From JBBDXI01 sp040902425 (GTDB lineage Bacteria; Planctomycetota; Phycisphaerae; Phycisphaerales; UBA1924): 64,000 nt of DNA. Made by a program: the position numbers and the translations under genes. The stretch is taken from contig JBBDXI010000069.1 in NCBI GenBank assembly GCA_040902425.1, positions 42,022-106,021 on the forward strand. The letters run 5' to 3'. This document shows positions 16,571 through 25,250 of this stretch, piece after piece (within the stretch, counting starts at the first letter, position 1; every line of letters begins with the position of its first letter). A model generated the notes under the pieces. It ran no database searches and was not told where the DNA came from. It saw only the letters and a list, made by a program, of their open reading frames with translations.

Positions 16571-16576
16571 AGCGTA
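16571..16576 (-). promoter_or_regulatory. -10 element TACGCT of the 248-aa membrane protein gene
   Basis: TACGCT-N6-ATG. A CTTGAT-like -35 sits 16 nt further upstream. Confidence 0.5.
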
Positions 16577-16636
16577 TCAACGGCCAAGGCCGATCAAGCC
16601 GGTGGCACGGAAGACCGGGGCGCCGGAGATGGCGGC

Positions 16637-16936
16637 TTACGCGGCGCGGTTCCGCCGGGCGCGGCGGTGGTGCCGGGCGCCGGCGATGATCAGGTAGAAG
16701 GCGAGGACGGTTGAGGCGAGGGCGGCGGCGGAGAGGAGGGCCGCGGCGGTGAAGAGGTAATCGGCGGGGGACCAGTCGTCGCGCGAGGTGCGGAACGCTT
16801 CGACGGTCTGGGGGTCGCTGGCGGCGACGGCGCCGCGGAAAAGCCACAGGATGACGGGGACCGTGAGGGCGGCCAGGCCGAGGAAGGCGAGGGCGGCGGC
16901 GAGGGTGTCCCGGTAGCGGTCGGTGGGGGAGAACAC
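16637..16936 (-). CDS. small two-helix membrane protein
   Basis: Starting at GTG 16936, the protein is 99 aa with two membrane helices (AAALAFLGLAALTVPVILWL and the segment around AALASTVLAFYLIIAG) and an Arg-rich C-terminal tail. An in-frame ATG at 16993 would add 19 residues, but it lies inside the dispersed repeat. GTG 16936 has TACGCT ending exactly 6 nt upstream, so GTG is preferred. No family recognised. Confidence 0.6.
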   Translation of the reverse strand: MFSPTDRYRDTLAAALAFLGLAALTVPVILWLFRGAVAASDPQTVEAFRTSRDDWSPADYLFTAAALLSAAALASTVLAFYLIIAGARHHRRARRNRAA

Positions 16937-16942
16937 GCGAAG

Positions 16943-16948
16943 AGCGTA
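16943..16948 (-). promoter_or_regulatory. -10 element TACGCT that decides the start of the small membrane protein
   Basis: TACGCT-N6-GTG(16936). It would lie inside the coding region if the upstream ATG at 16993 were used. Confidence 0.45.
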
Positions 16949-16987
16949 GAGGGTGGAATGCGGGCCCTCCGGGGCTGGGGGCGCTTC

Positions 16988-17092
16988 TTGCACCCCTTCA
17001 GGGTGCGGGACGTCGATGGGGCTGACCGGGGGTGTCGCTCGGGGACTCGCTCCACCCCCGGCTACTGACTGCCAGCCCCTCGGGCTGAAGAG
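16988..17092 (+). repeat. dispersed hairpin-rich repeat, copy 2
   Basis: Same three-hairpin layout and orientation as 15635-15740: GCACCCC/GGGTGC, GGGGGTG/CACCCCC, AGCCC-CTC-GGGCT, followed by GAAGAGG in both copies. Confidence 0.75.
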
Positions 17093-17167
17093 GAGCAGCG
17101 GGGAGGGCGTGGCGAGGAGTGCGAGGGCGCAAGCCGCCGCGGGTCGCGTCGCACCTCCCGGCGGGGC

Positions 17168-17569
17168 CTAGGGCGCGATGGTGAAGCCGGGGATCGGGGC
17201 GGGCTCGGAGTAGCCGGGGTGGTACATGTCGATGTAGACCGTGGTCTCCTTGCCGTCGCAGAGGAGGCGGTAGCCGTCGAGGACGTTGCCGTGGGGGCCC
17301 TTGCCGAAGCTGCCGATGCGCTCGTACGTGGGCGCGGAGCCGCCCGGGCAGCGGAGGCGGGAGAGGTACGCGCGTTGACCGGCGGGCATGTCGCAGCGGA
17401 CGGGGTTGTCGCGCGAGCCCAGGGGGGCGGAGGCGGCGGGGGCGGGGGGCGGCGCGGGGGTGGGCGAGGGGGATGTCGGCGCGGGGGGCGCGGGCGGGGC
17501 GCTCGACGGGGAGGAGCGCTCGGAGCAGGCTGCGATGAGGAGAACCAGGATGGGGACCAGGCGGTGCAT
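17168..17569 (-). CDS. small lipoprotein
   Basis: A 133-aa protein with a lipoprotein signal peptide (MHRLVPILVLLIAAC; lipobox LIAAC, acylated Cys near residue 15). A Pro/Ser/Ala-rich linker (about 18-48) and a compact C-terminal domain with three cysteines follow (VRCDMPAGQ, RLRCPGG, LLCDGKET). It is exported and membrane-anchored. The ATG is preceded by TAGACT and 6 nt. No known family. Confidence 0.72.
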   Translation of the reverse strand: MHRLVPILVLLIAACSERSSPSSAPPAPPAPTSPSPTPAPPPAPAASAPLGSRDNPVRCDMPAGQRAYLSRLRCPGGSAPTYERIGSFGKGPHGNVLDGYRLLCDGKETTVYIDMYHPGYSEPAPIPGFTIAP

Positions 17570-17575
17570 GGGGGG

Positions 17576-17581
17576 AGTCTA
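17576..17581 (-). promoter_or_regulatory. -10 element TAGACT of the small lipoprotein gene
   Basis: TAGACT, six C residues, then ATG (17569) on the minus strand. Confidence 0.5.
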
Positions 17582-17650
17582 CGGATTTCAGTCTTCGGTG
17601 GTGGGTCGATCGCTCGCTATGGCGGCGGCTCGCCGATCGAGGGAGAAGAG

Positions 17651-17678
17651 CACCGACGGCCCAGAACTGCCGTCGGTG
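17651..17678. terminator. perfect 10-bp hairpin without T-tract
   Basis: CACCGACGGC, an 8-nt loop, then GCCGTCGGTG. It lies just downstream (minus strand) of the zinc-ribbon fragment that ends at 17685. No T-run follows, so termination is inferred from the stem and its position. Confidence 0.4.
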
Positions 17679-17684
17679 GCACGT

Positions 17685-17848
17685 TCAGCGGGCGGGACTC
17701 TCCGCGGCCGCGGGCCTATCGCCGCATCCGGGAGTCTGTCCGGGGGAGGGCGGATTGAGGCCGCACTCCGGGCAGATCGCGCCCGGGGCGAGGCCGGCGA
17801 GGTTGTAGTTGCAGGCGGGGCAGAGGCCCGGGGCGGGGCGGAGGGGGG
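17685..17848 (-). pseudogene. zinc-ribbon fragment
   Basis: The minus strand encodes CPACNYNLAGLAPGAICPECG, followed by about 25 residues and a stop at 17685-17687. No convincing start or upstream domain exists: reading upstream, the frame runs into the cysK leader within about 40 codons. The ribbon is of the same type as at the ends of neighbouring membrane proteins, so this is probably the 3' remnant of such a gene cut off by the cysK unit. Confidence 0.4.
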
Positions 17849-17887
17849 TTGGGCATCTCCGGCTATCCTGCCGGCACCGAGCGCCGC

Positions 17888-18802
17888 ATGATCTATCGGA
17901 ACCTCACTGAGACCGTCGGCGGGACCCCGCTGGTTGAGCTTGCGCGCCTCAGCCGGGGCATGGACCGGCGGATTGTCGCCAAGCTGGAGATGCGGAACCC
18001 GTGCGGGAGCGTGAAGGACCGCGTCGGGGTGGCGATGGTCGAGGACGCGGAGCGGCGGGGGGTGCTGCGCCCCGGCGCCACGCTCGTCGAGGCCACGGGC
18101 GGCAACACGGGGATCGGCCTCGCGCTCGCGGCCGCCGTGCGCGGGTACAAGCTGATCCTCACGATGCCCTCGTCGATGTCGAAGGAGCGGGTCGCGCTCC
18201 TGCGGCAGATGGGAGCCCAAGTGGTCCTCACCGAGGGAATCCTGATGTCGGAGGCGGTAGCGCGCGCCGAGAGAATCGTGGCGGAGACGCCGGGGGCGGT
18301 CATGCTCGACCAGTTCCGCAACCCGGCGAACACGGAGGTCCACAGGCGGACGACGGCGGAGGAGATCTGGGAGGGCACGGAGGGCGCGGTGGACGTCTTC
18401 GTGGCCGGCGTGGGCACCGGCGGCACCATCACCGGCGTCGGCGAGGTGCTGAAGCTCCGAAGGCCATCCGTGCGCATCGTCGCGGTGGAGCCCGAGGGCG
18501 CGGCCGTCCTGTCCGGGAGACCCGCGGGCGCTCACCAGATGCCCGGCATCGGCGTCGGTTTCGTGCCGCCGGTTCTGAACCAGGGCGTGATCGACGAGGT
18601 GATCGCCGTGAGCGACGAGGACGCTTTCGGGGCGGCGCGCCGGCTCGCCCGCGAGGAGGGGATCCTCGCCGGCGTGAGTTCGGGCGCTGCACTCCATGCC
18701 GCGCTGACGGTCGCCGGCAGGCCCGAGTCGGCAGGGAAGCTGGTCGTCGTCCTTCTGGCCGACACCGGGGAACGGTACATCAGCAGCGCCCTCTTTGGGT
18801 GA
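17888..18802 (+). CDS. cysK: cysteine synthase (O-acetylserine sulfhydrylase)
   Basis: A PLP enzyme that makes cysteine from O-acetylserine and sulfide. The 304-aa protein starts MIYRNLTETVGGTPLVEL. The PLP-binding lysine is K43 in NPCGSVKDRVG, the phosphate or substrate loop is EATGGNTGIGLAL (about residues 69-80), and the C-terminal GVSSGAALHAAL and DTGERYISSALF close the PLP phosphate site. EATGG replaces the common EATSG; the Ser at this position contacts substrate in CysK, so substrate preference may differ from classical CysK. The ATG at 17888 matches the family N-terminus. Confidence 0.9.
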   Translation: MIYRNLTETVGGTPLVELARLSRGMDRRIVAKLEMRNPCGSVKDRVGVAMVEDAERRGVLRPGATLVEATGGNTGIGLALAAAVRGYKLILTMPSSMSKERVALLRQMGAQVVLTEGILMSEAVARAERIVAETPGAVMLDQFRNPANTEVHRRTTAEEIWEGTEGAVDVFVAGVGTGGTITGVGEVLKLRRPSVRIVAVEPEGAAVLSGRPAGAHQMPGIGVGFVPPVLNQGVIDEVIAVSDEDAFGAARRLAREEGILAGVSSGAALHAALTVAGRPESAGKLVVVLLADTGERYISSALFG

Positions 18803-19120
18803 GCTGGCTTGGCGCTTCGGCGTCGGGCACGAGAGGAAGGGATGGCCGGCTGCACGCCACCCCTGCCGGAGCGGTGCGTCGTCATACGGCGGTGGGTTCG
18901 GCTTCCCGGGGGCTGGTTGTCTCTGCCCAACCTGCTGCGCCCCCGCAACATCCGTGCACCTACGGGCGAAGAGTGTGCCCCTGCGGGGCTCAGGATGAGA
19001 GGAGAGGAGGGGAGGGGAGGGGACCCTCCAAGGCATGCCCCCTTTGCAACTGTCTGGCGCCCAAGACCGCTCGCGAACGGCGGCCCCACGATACCCGCAA
19101 TACCACCGAGCACCCCCCAG
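18803..19120. other. intergenic region, no gene seen
   Basis: About 320 bp between cysK and the next gene. It holds a GCCCC-TGC-GGGGC hairpin (near 18977) and a purine-rich AGGAGAGGAGGGG tract. I see no conserved ORF on either strand. Confidence 0.5.
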
Positions 19121-19126
19121 TACGAT
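19121..19126 (+). promoter_or_regulatory. -10 element TACGAT of the YcxB-like gene
   Basis: TACGAT-N6-ATG(19133), which supports the choice of this ATG over far upstream codons. Confidence 0.45.
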
Positions 19127-19132
19127 GGGCCA

Positions 19133-19921
19133 ATGGAGGCCGTCCCCGGATCATCCCCGACTCCCGCCGCGAGCGCCGACGCCGATGCGCCCGTCTCCCT
19201 CGCTTTCGACCTCACGGAGGGGGACCTGCTGGCTCTCTACCGCGCTGCCGGCGACACCGACCCGCTGTTCCGGCACCAGATGGACGGCCTGCGCCGGCGC
19301 TACAGGAACTCGCTCGCTTTCGCGATTCTGCTCAGCGCGGCGTTCGTCCTCGGGCTCGCCACCAACACGCTGGGAATGGCCAGCGTCGACCGGCCCGCCC
19401 TCGCGGTGGTGATGGCCGCGGCCCTCGCCGGCGCGTGGTTGACGTTCGACCAGCACCGCCGGGCCCTGCGCCTGATCCTGAGCGGCGAGCAGGCGCGGCT
19501 GTACGTCCTTTCCGACGCGGCGCGGTACTTCCTGGGGCCGCACCGTGTGACGATCGGTCCCGGGGGCGCATCGCTCAGCACGCGCCACCACGACATCACG
19601 CAGCGCTGGTCGGGCATCGCCGAGGTGCGTGAGACCGCCGACGGCGTCTACATCATCCGCCGCGACCGGCACTGCTTCATCATCCCCAAGCGGCTGTTCG
19701 CGTCGCCCGCCGAGGCCGACTCGGTCGCGCGCCGGGCCCGCCGATGGCTGGACGCCGCCGGCGAGGGCGACGCCGCGCGGATGCGGGCCCTCCTCGCCTG
19801 GAACGATGTGCCCTGCCCCGCCTGCCGCTACAACCTCCGCGGCCTCACCGAGCCCCGCTGCCCGGAATGCGGCCTGGTGCTGGGGCCGGAGGTGCTGCGG
19901 GGCCTGGGCGGGGCGCGGTAG
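19133..19921 (+). CDS. YcxB-like membrane protein with C-terminal zinc ribbon
   Basis: This 262-aa protein has an N-terminal segment with FDLTEGDLLALYR, two adjacent membrane helices (LAFAILLSAAFVLGLATNTL and the ALAVVMAAALAGAWL stretch), and a YcxB-like domain (VTIGPGGASLSTRHHDITQRWSGI, then IIRRDRHCFIIPKRLF). It ends with a zinc ribbon CPACRYNLRGLTEPRCPECG. The fold assignment rests on the helix pair followed by the small beta domain with the IIPKRLF motif. It is convergent with the lipoprotein gene at 20021-20818. The function is unknown. Confidence 0.78.
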   Translation: MEAVPGSSPTPAASADADAPVSLAFDLTEGDLLALYRAAGDTDPLFRHQMDGLRRRYRNSLAFAILLSAAFVLGLATNTLGMASVDRPALAVVMAAALAGAWLTFDQHRRALRLILSGEQARLYVLSDAARYFLGPHRVTIGPGGASLSTRHHDITQRWSGIAEVRETADGVYIIRRDRHCFIIPKRLFASPAEADSVARRARRWLDAAGEGDAARMRALLAWNDVPCPACRYNLRGLTEPRCPECGLVLGPEVLRGLGGAR

Positions 19922-19967
19922 GGCGTTCACCGGGGCATGACGCGCGGTGCGGGTTGGGGGGCAGCAT

Positions 19968-19989
19968 CGACCGCCCCGAGCTGCGGTCG
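19968..19989. terminator. hairpin between convergent genes
   Basis: CGACCGC, an 8-nt loop, then GCGGTCG. It sits between the ends of two convergent genes and could stop transcription from both sides; it lacks a T-tract. Confidence 0.4.
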
Positions 19990-20020
19990 GCGGCGCGGTC
20001 TCGGGAGCCCGGCGGCCGGG

Positions 20021-20818
20021 CTACTCGCCCAGCGCGGCCTTGGTTGCGGCGATATCCGCGGCAAGCCTGGCGTGGGCCTCGTTGAGGCTCTGCTCCAACC
20101 TGGCGTCGCCCGGGCCCTCGGCCTTGCGGGCCTTGGCGAGGCCGGCGGGGTCGGACGGGTCGAGACGATTGAGCTGATCGAGCAGCGCCTTGCGGTGGCT
20201 GGCCGAGAGGTGCGGGGGCGCATCGGCCATGCCCCGGGCCGTCTCGTTGGCGAGGGTGAGGAGGGCGACGTCGACGAGTGCCCAGGTGACGGTCGGCTCG
20301 CCGGGCGAGTGGCAAACGAGGCCGTAGAGGGCGCTCATGCGCGCGACAGCGCCGGGCTCATCGCCGTCGCGCCAGGCGCGGATGGCATCCGCCCGGAGGA
20401 CGCGCGCCATCATCCGCCGCTTGCCGTGGACCTCCAACATCGGGCCCATGTCGGCGCGCCGGCTGATGGAGGAAGCCGGCGGAAAGCCCCAGTCGCAGCG
20501 GTCGGCGGCGGCCGCGGCGACCAGGTCGTTCACGACGGGCTGGTTCCTGCGGAGCAGGTCGGCGATCTCTTCCCAGGTCGCGGGGCCGTTCTCGGATGCT
20601 TCCACCCTTATCACGCCGTCCTGGAAAGAGAACATGCCGGTTGCCAAGTTGAGTTCGCGGCTGATGCGTGACCAGGCATCGCGGTAGAGGTCGGCGGCGT
20701 TGGGGCGGGATGCGGCGGCGGCGGGCGGCTGGCCGGCGTTGGCCGTGGGCTTGGGCTTCTCCTCGCAGGCGGCGACGGCAAGGGCGAGGGCGGCGGCGAT
20801 GGGGAGTGGCCAGCGCAT
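20021..20818 (-). CDS. lipoprotein of unknown function
   Basis: A 265-aa exported lipoprotein: signal peptide MRWPLPIAAALALAVAAC with lipobox AVAAC, a short Pro/Ala linker, and a largely helical domain (about residues 45-265) containing RDAWSRISREL, EVHGKRRMMARVLRADAIRAW and a helical C-terminus. This one has a true leader: TAGACT lies 20 nt upstream and AGGAG sits before the ATG. No known domain recognised. Confidence 0.7.
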   Translation of the reverse strand: MRWPLPIAAALALAVAACEEKPKPTANAGQPPAAAASRPNAADLYRDAWSRISRELNLATGMFSFQDGVIRVEASENGPATWEEIADLLRRNQPVVNDLVAAAAADRCDWGFPPASSISRRADMGPMLEVHGKRRMMARVLRADAIRAWRDGDEPGAVARMSALYGLVCHSPGEPTVTWALVDVALLTLANETARGMADAPPHLSASHRKALLDQLNRLDPSDPAGLAKARKAEGPGDARLEQSLNEAHARLAADIAATKAALGE

Positions 20819-20866
20819 GGAGTTCTCCTGCGGCGGCGAGTCTACCGGCGTGGAGTTGCGGCGTAG

Positions 20867-20900
20867 CGGGGGTCCGCCGCCGAAGACGGCGCGACCCCCG
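20867..20900. repeat. hairpin in divergent intergenic region
   Basis: CGGGGGTC pairs with GACCCCCG, with an inner CGCCG/CGGCG stem and a 7-nt loop. It lies between two divergent genes, so its role as a terminator is doubtful. Confidence 0.35.
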
Positions 20901-21098
20901 AGCGGGAGCGCCGGCCGACCGGGGGCTGCCTCGGTGGCCTAGCGCGTGAATGGTCGCGGGCTGTTCGGCGTCCGAGGGTCAGCGGGTGATTCCTCTTGGC
21001 GCGTTCACGCGGCATCCTTACTCTACGTTGGGACGGGCGCACGCCGGCGGTGTGTCGGCGCGGGCCGAGCGAGGAGTCGTGAACACGGGAGACCTGCC

Positions 21099-22754
21099 AT
21101 GCGCCGAGTTGTCGCGTTGTTCGCCGCGTTGGCCCTGTCCGCCGCCGCCAGCGCCTTCCCGATCACCTACCAGGGGGTGCTCAACAGCGCGGGGGCGCCG
21201 GCGAACGGGTCGTTCTCGATCACGTTCCAGCTGACGGACAGCGCCGTCGGGGGCTTCCTGCTGCAATCGATCGCGATGCCGGCGGTAAACGTGGTGAACG
21301 GGCAGTTCACGGTGGAGCTGAACTTCGCCGACTCGCACTTCAACGGGCAGGACCGGTGGCTGACGATCGTCGTGAACGGGACCTCGCTGACGCCGCGCCA
21401 GCGGGTGAGCTACGCGCCCTATGCGGTGTACAGCGACCGGGCGCGGGAGGCCGGGACGGTGCGGGTGCCGCTGACGCTGACGGGGGCGACGGTGGTGATC
21501 GAGGGGTTCGCCAGCGCGGCCGCGGGGGTGGGCGTGCGGGGCGTGCACCTGGCGGGGACGGGGACGGAGCCGGGGGTGCTGGGGCAGAGCAACTCGTCGA
21601 GCGCCAGCGCGGCGGCGGTGCTGGGGGAGATCACGCCGGGGTCCGGGGGCTCATTCTCGGCGGGGGTGCGCGGGATCAACAACTCGACGACGGGGAACGG
21701 GGTCGGCGTGTACGGCTCGCAGGAGGGGAGCGGGTGGGGCGTCTACGGCGTGGCGCCCGCGGCGATCGGGGTGTTCGGGTCGTCGGGGACGGGGATCGGG
21801 GCGCGGGGGTTCTCGTCGAGCGGGACGGGCGTGGAGGGCGTGTCGGGGAACGGGGTCGGCGTGAACGCGGCCTCGTCGGGCCTGGGCCTCGTGGCCGAGA
21901 ACACCGCGTCGGACACGCTGGTTGAGCTGGGCACGGCCGACTACGCGGTGCGGGCGACGAACCTGGCGGTGGAGGGCTTAGGGACCGCCATCTACGGGCG
22001 CGGAGGGAGTACGGGGATCCTGGGCGAGGCGGCCCCGGAGGGCTTCGGGAACCTCAGCCGGTACGGTGTGCGGGGCTTCGCGGGCGGGTTCAGCACAGGG
22101 GCGCAGCACCTGTACGGGGTCTCGGGGTTCGGGCAGGCGCCGGCGTTCGCCGGCAATCGCTTCGCGTACGGCGTGGCGGGCGGCGCCCAGTCGGGGGCCT
22201 CGACGAACATCGGGTACGGGATCTTCGGCGAGTCGGTGGGGCCGGGGACGAACTTCGCCGGGTACTTCCAGGGGAACGTGCACGTGCTGGGGACGCTGAC
22301 AAAGTCGAGCGGGGCGTTCAAGATCGACCACCCGCAGGACCCGGAGAACAAGTACCTGTCGCACTCCTTCGTCGAGAGCCCGGAGATGCTGAACATCTAT
22401 TCGGGCGTGGCGGTTCTGGATGGGGAGGGCCGGGCGGTGGTGTCGCTGCCGGCGTACTTCGAGACGCTGAACGCGTCCTTCCGGTACCAGCTGACGGCGA
22501 TCGGGGCGCCGATGAGGGACCTGCACGTCGCCGCGGAGGTGTCGGGGAACACGTTCGCGATCGGGGGCGGGGCCGCGGGCGGGAAGGTGAGCTGGCAGGT
22601 GAGCGGGGTGCGGCAGGACCCGGCGGCGAAGTACCACGCCATCAGGGTTGAGGAGGAGAAGCCGGAGGCCCACCGCGGGAAGTTCCTGAACCCGGAGGCG
22701 TTCGGGGCGGACCGCTCACGGGGGATCCACGCGGGTCCGTCGCTGGAGGACTGA
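21099..22754 (+). CDS. secreted surface protein with GVxG-type repeats
   Basis: A 551-aa protein with a signal peptide (MRRVVALFAALALSAAASA). The N-terminal domain begins FPITYQGVLNSAGAPANGSF and ends with TPRQRVSYAPYAVYSDRA, a combination common in secreted repeat proteins. A long Gly-rich region follows (about residues 125-380) with motifs such as GVGVYGSQ, GWGVYGVA and GIGARGFSSSGTGVEGVS, expected to fold as short beta strands. The C-terminal domain (FKIDHPQDPENKYLSHSF, then SFRYQLTAIG and VSWQVSGVRQD) is conserved in many bacterial surface proteins. ATG 21099 is chosen because it starts the signal peptide. Confidence 0.72.
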   Translation: MRRVVALFAALALSAAASAFPITYQGVLNSAGAPANGSFSITFQLTDSAVGGFLLQSIAMPAVNVVNGQFTVELNFADSHFNGQDRWLTIVVNGTSLTPRQRVSYAPYAVYSDRAREAGTVRVPLTLTGATVVIEGFASAAAGVGVRGVHLAGTGTEPGVLGQSNSSSASAAAVLGEITPGSGGSFSAGVRGINNSTTGNGVGVYGSQEGSGWGVYGVAPAAIGVFGSSGTGIGARGFSSSGTGVEGVSGNGVGVNAASSGLGLVAENTASDTLVELGTADYAVRATNLAVEGLGTAIYGRGGSTGILGEAAPEGFGNLSRYGVRGFAGGFSTGAQHLYGVSGFGQAPAFAGNRFAYGVAGGAQSGASTNIGYGIFGESVGPGTNFAGYFQGNVHVLGTLTKSSGAFKIDHPQDPENKYLSHSFVESPEMLNIYSGVAVLDGEGRAVVSLPAYFETLNASFRYQLTAIGAPMRDLHVAAEVSGNTFAIGGGAAGGKVSWQVSGVRQDPAAKYHAIRVEEEKPEAHRGKFLNPEAFGADRSRGIHAGPSLED

Positions 22755-22794
22755 CCGGGGGCATCAGGGGGGGCGGGGGCGGGCGGGTAGCTGG

Positions 22795-22800
22795 TACGCT
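22795..22800 (+). promoter_or_regulatory. -10 element TACGCT of the DUF2238 gene
   Basis: GGTACGCT, then 6 nt, then GTG(22807), matching the leaderless pattern. Confidence 0.45.
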
Positions 22801-22806
22801 GGGGCG

Positions 22807-23490
22807 GTGAGCTACCGCCTCGCCCTGCTGCTGGCGTTCCTCGTCATCCTCGCGCTCGGGTGCATCGATCCGTACTCGGTCTCGGACCTGCTGATCGAGC
22901 ACGCGCTGACGGTGGCGGCCCTGGGGCTGATCGTGTGGCTGGGGTGGCGGCGGCCGCTGAGCAACGCGGCGTACACCGGCCTCTTCCTCTTCCTCTGCAT
23001 CCACGTGCTGGGGGCGAAGTACACGTACAGCATGGTGCCCTACGACCGGTGGGCGGAGGCGCTCACGGGGCGGACGCTGAACTCGGTCTTCGGGTGGGAG
23101 CGGAACCACTACGACCGGCTGGTGCACTTCTGCTTCGGGCTGCTGTGCCTCCCCGCGGTGCTGGAGGAGCTTGAGCACCGGGCCCGCGTGCGTGGGGTGT
23201 GGGCAATCGTGCTGGCGGCGGCCGTGATGAACTCCCTGAGCACCGGCTACGAACTGCTCGAATGGCTGCTGACGATGGTGGTGGCGCCGGAGCAGGCGGA
23301 GCTCTACAACGGCCAGCAGGGCGACGTGTGGGATGCGCACAAGGACACGGGGCTCGCGACGCTGGGGGCGGTGATCGCCGCGGCGGGGGTGGCGGCGTGG
23401 CGGATTGGCCGGGGGCGGCGGGGTCGTGAGGGGGCGGGTGGAGCACCGGGGCGGGAGGCCGGCCGGTACAATGCGGGCTCAAATCCGTAA
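22807..23490 (+). CDS. DUF2238 (YjdF-like) inner membrane protein
   Basis: A 227-aa integral membrane protein with about six helices. The family signatures are RNHYDRLVHFCFGLL, the STGYELLEW segment, and a final QGDVWDAHKDTGLATLGA before the last helix. The acidic and His residues in these loops are conserved in DUF2238, but no activity is established. The start is GTG 22807. The tail after residue 205 is Arg/Gly-rich and overlaps the promoter region of the next gene. Confidence 0.85.
   Translation: MSYRLALLLAFLVILALGCIDPYSVSDLLIEHALTVAALGLIVWLGWRRPLSNAAYTGLFLFLCIHVLGAKYTYSMVPYDRWAEALTGRTLNSVFGWERNHYDRLVHFCFGLLCLPAVLEELEHRARVRGVWAIVLAAAVMNSLSTGYELLEWLLTMVVAPEQAELYNGQQGDVWDAHKDTGLATLGAVIAAAGVAAWRIGRGRRGREGAGGAPGREAGRYNAGSNP
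23467..23472 (+). promoter_or_regulatory. -10 element TACAAT upstream of the E2 gene
   Basis: GGTACAAT lies 36 nt before the ATG at 23509. Unlike the leaderless genes, this leaves a short leader. Confidence 0.35.
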
Positions 23491-23508
23491 CGGCGAGGAC
23501 CCCCGACG

Positions 23509-25047
23509 ATGGCCCACGCGAAAGCCCCGGCGAACCCGAACGATTTCATCCTGCCCGACCTGGGGGAGGGCGTCCACGAGGCGGAGCTGATCGCCTGGCG
23601 GGTGCAGGTGGGGCAGGAGGTGGCCGAGCACGACATCCTGGCGGAGATGGAGACGGACAAGGCGCTGGTGGAGGTGCCCAGCCCGCGACCCGGGACGATC
23701 GCGGCCCTGCACGGGAAGCCGGGGGAGATCCTGCACGTCGGCAACCCGCTGGTGTCGTACGAGCCGGCGGGCGGGTCTGCGGGGGCGCGGCCGGGGGGGG
23801 CGAGTGCGCCCAAGACGGAGAACGCCGCCGAAGCGGCGGGGACGAACAACGGGGCGGCCCACGACGGCGGAACATCGTCAGAAGATGAGGATGCCGGGAC
23901 GGTGGTCGGGCAGATGTCCGGGGCCGCGGCCGGGGTTTCTGCAGCGCCCGGGAAGGCGCTGGCGACACCGGCGGTGCGGCGGCTGGCGCGGGACCTGGGC
24001 GTGGACCTGGGGGCGGTGCGCGGGACGGGGATCGGCGGGCGGGTGACGGAGAAGGATGTTCGCGCGGCGTCGGGGGGCGGGGCCGGTGGCGGGGCTGGCT
24101 CTCGGCAGCACGCATCAGCGGGGCGGCACTCGGATGTGGCACCGAGCGAGCCGGAGGAGCCGCACAGCGGCGCGGAGAGCCTGGCGGTGTCGCCGGGTGT
24201 GGTGGCGCGGGCGACGCAGGCGCCGGCCCGTCCGGCATCGCGGCCCTCAGCGCCCGCGCCGGCGCGCTCGGCCCCGGCGCCGCGCCCGCAGGCCCCGGCC
24301 ATCCCGTCGGGGGCGGACAGCGTACGGATCCCCTTCCGGGGGGTGCGGCGGACGATCGCCGCGCGCCTGCGCGAGTCGGTCAGCCAGGCGGTGCACTTCA
24401 ACGTGATGGATGAGGCGGATGTGACCGCGCTCGACGGGTTGCGGCGGAAGCTGGCGGCCGCGAGCGGGGAGAGGGTCTCGTTCCTGCCGTTCGTGGCTTC
24501 GGCGGTGTGCCGGGTGCTTACGGAGGCGCCGTTCCGGGCGATGAACGCGACGGTGGATGAGAGGCCGGGGGATGCGAACTACGACGCGGCGATCGTGCAG
24601 CACCGGGCGGTGCACCTGGGGATCGCGACCGACACCGAGAGCGGGCTGATGGTGCCGGTCATCCGCGACTGCGATGCCCTGGGGGTGCTGGAGGTCTCGC
24701 GGCAGATCGCCGAAACGGCCGCGGCAGCGCGGAACCGCTCGATCCCGCGGGAGCAGCTCCTGGGGAGCACGTTCACGATCAGCAACGTGGGGTCGCACGC
24801 GGGGCGGTTCGCCACGCCGATCATCAACTATCCCGAGGTGGGCATCCTCGCCGTCGGTCGCGGCCGGCAGGCGCCGGTGATCCGGGCGACGGCGGCCGGG
24901 CCGGCGTTCGCGGTCGGGCAGCTCCTGCCCCTGTCGCTGGCGTGCGACCACCGGGTGGTGGACGGCGCGACGGCGGCCCTGGCGCTGGCGCGGATCATCG
25001 AGCTCCTGCAGAACCCCGAGAGCCTGCTCGGCCCGGCCCGGGGGTAA
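23509..25047 (+). CDS. dihydrolipoamide acyltransferase (E2) of a 2-oxoacid dehydrogenase complex
   Basis: This is the E2 core that transfers an acyl group from lipoyl-lysine to CoA. The order is an N-terminal lipoyl domain (residues about 8-85; lipoylated Lys in EMETDKALVEV), a long Ala/Gly/Pro linker, and the E3-binding domain (ATPAVRRLARDLGVDL, then GTGIGGRVTEKDV). A second linker leads to the catalytic domain (about 270-512), with the active-site motif DHRVVDGATAALALA near the C-terminus. The ELIAWRVQVGQEV lipoyl start fits branched-chain or pyruvate types; which one cannot be decided here because no E1 or E3 gene is adjacent. Length (512 aa) is normal for a one-lipoyl E2. Confidence 0.93.
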   Translation: MAHAKAPANPNDFILPDLGEGVHEAELIAWRVQVGQEVAEHDILAEMETDKALVEVPSPRPGTIAALHGKPGEILHVGNPLVSYEPAGGSAGARPGGASAPKTENAAEAAGTNNGAAHDGGTSSEDEDAGTVVGQMSGAAAGVSAAPGKALATPAVRRLARDLGVDLGAVRGTGIGGRVTEKDVRAASGGGAGGGAGSRQHASAGRHSDVAPSEPEEPHSGAESLAVSPGVVARATQAPARPASRPSAPAPARSAPAPRPQAPAIPSGADSVRIPFRGVRRTIAARLRESVSQAVHFNVMDEADVTALDGLRRKLAAASGERVSFLPFVASAVCRVLTEAPFRAMNATVDERPGDANYDAAIVQHRAVHLGIATDTESGLMVPVIRDCDALGVLEVSRQIAETAAAARNRSIPREQLLGSTFTISNVGSHAGRFATPIINYPEVGILAVGRGRQAPVIRATAAGPAFAVGQLLPLSLACDHRVVDGATAALALARIIELLQNPESLLGPARG

Positions 25048-25250
25048 GCGTCCCGTTCGTATGGGGGCCGCGGCCCTCTCTGGCCGGCCGCCGCCGATGT
25101 GCTAAGCTGCAATGAAGACGCCCGGGGGACGTTGGGAAATGCATGCTCGCGGCCGGAAGCGGAGTCGGCCGCGAGATCGGCGCGCCGGGAGGCACGGGCG
25201 GGATACCTGCCCGTGTCCCCCGGGCGCTCCCCGCCGGACAAGGGTTCACC

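Noticed and set aside
17588..19036. 482-codon minus-strand ORF opposite cysK
   Set aside because: Shadow of cysK in a GC-rich frame. Only the short zinc-ribbon segment at 17685-17848, in a different frame, is real-looking.
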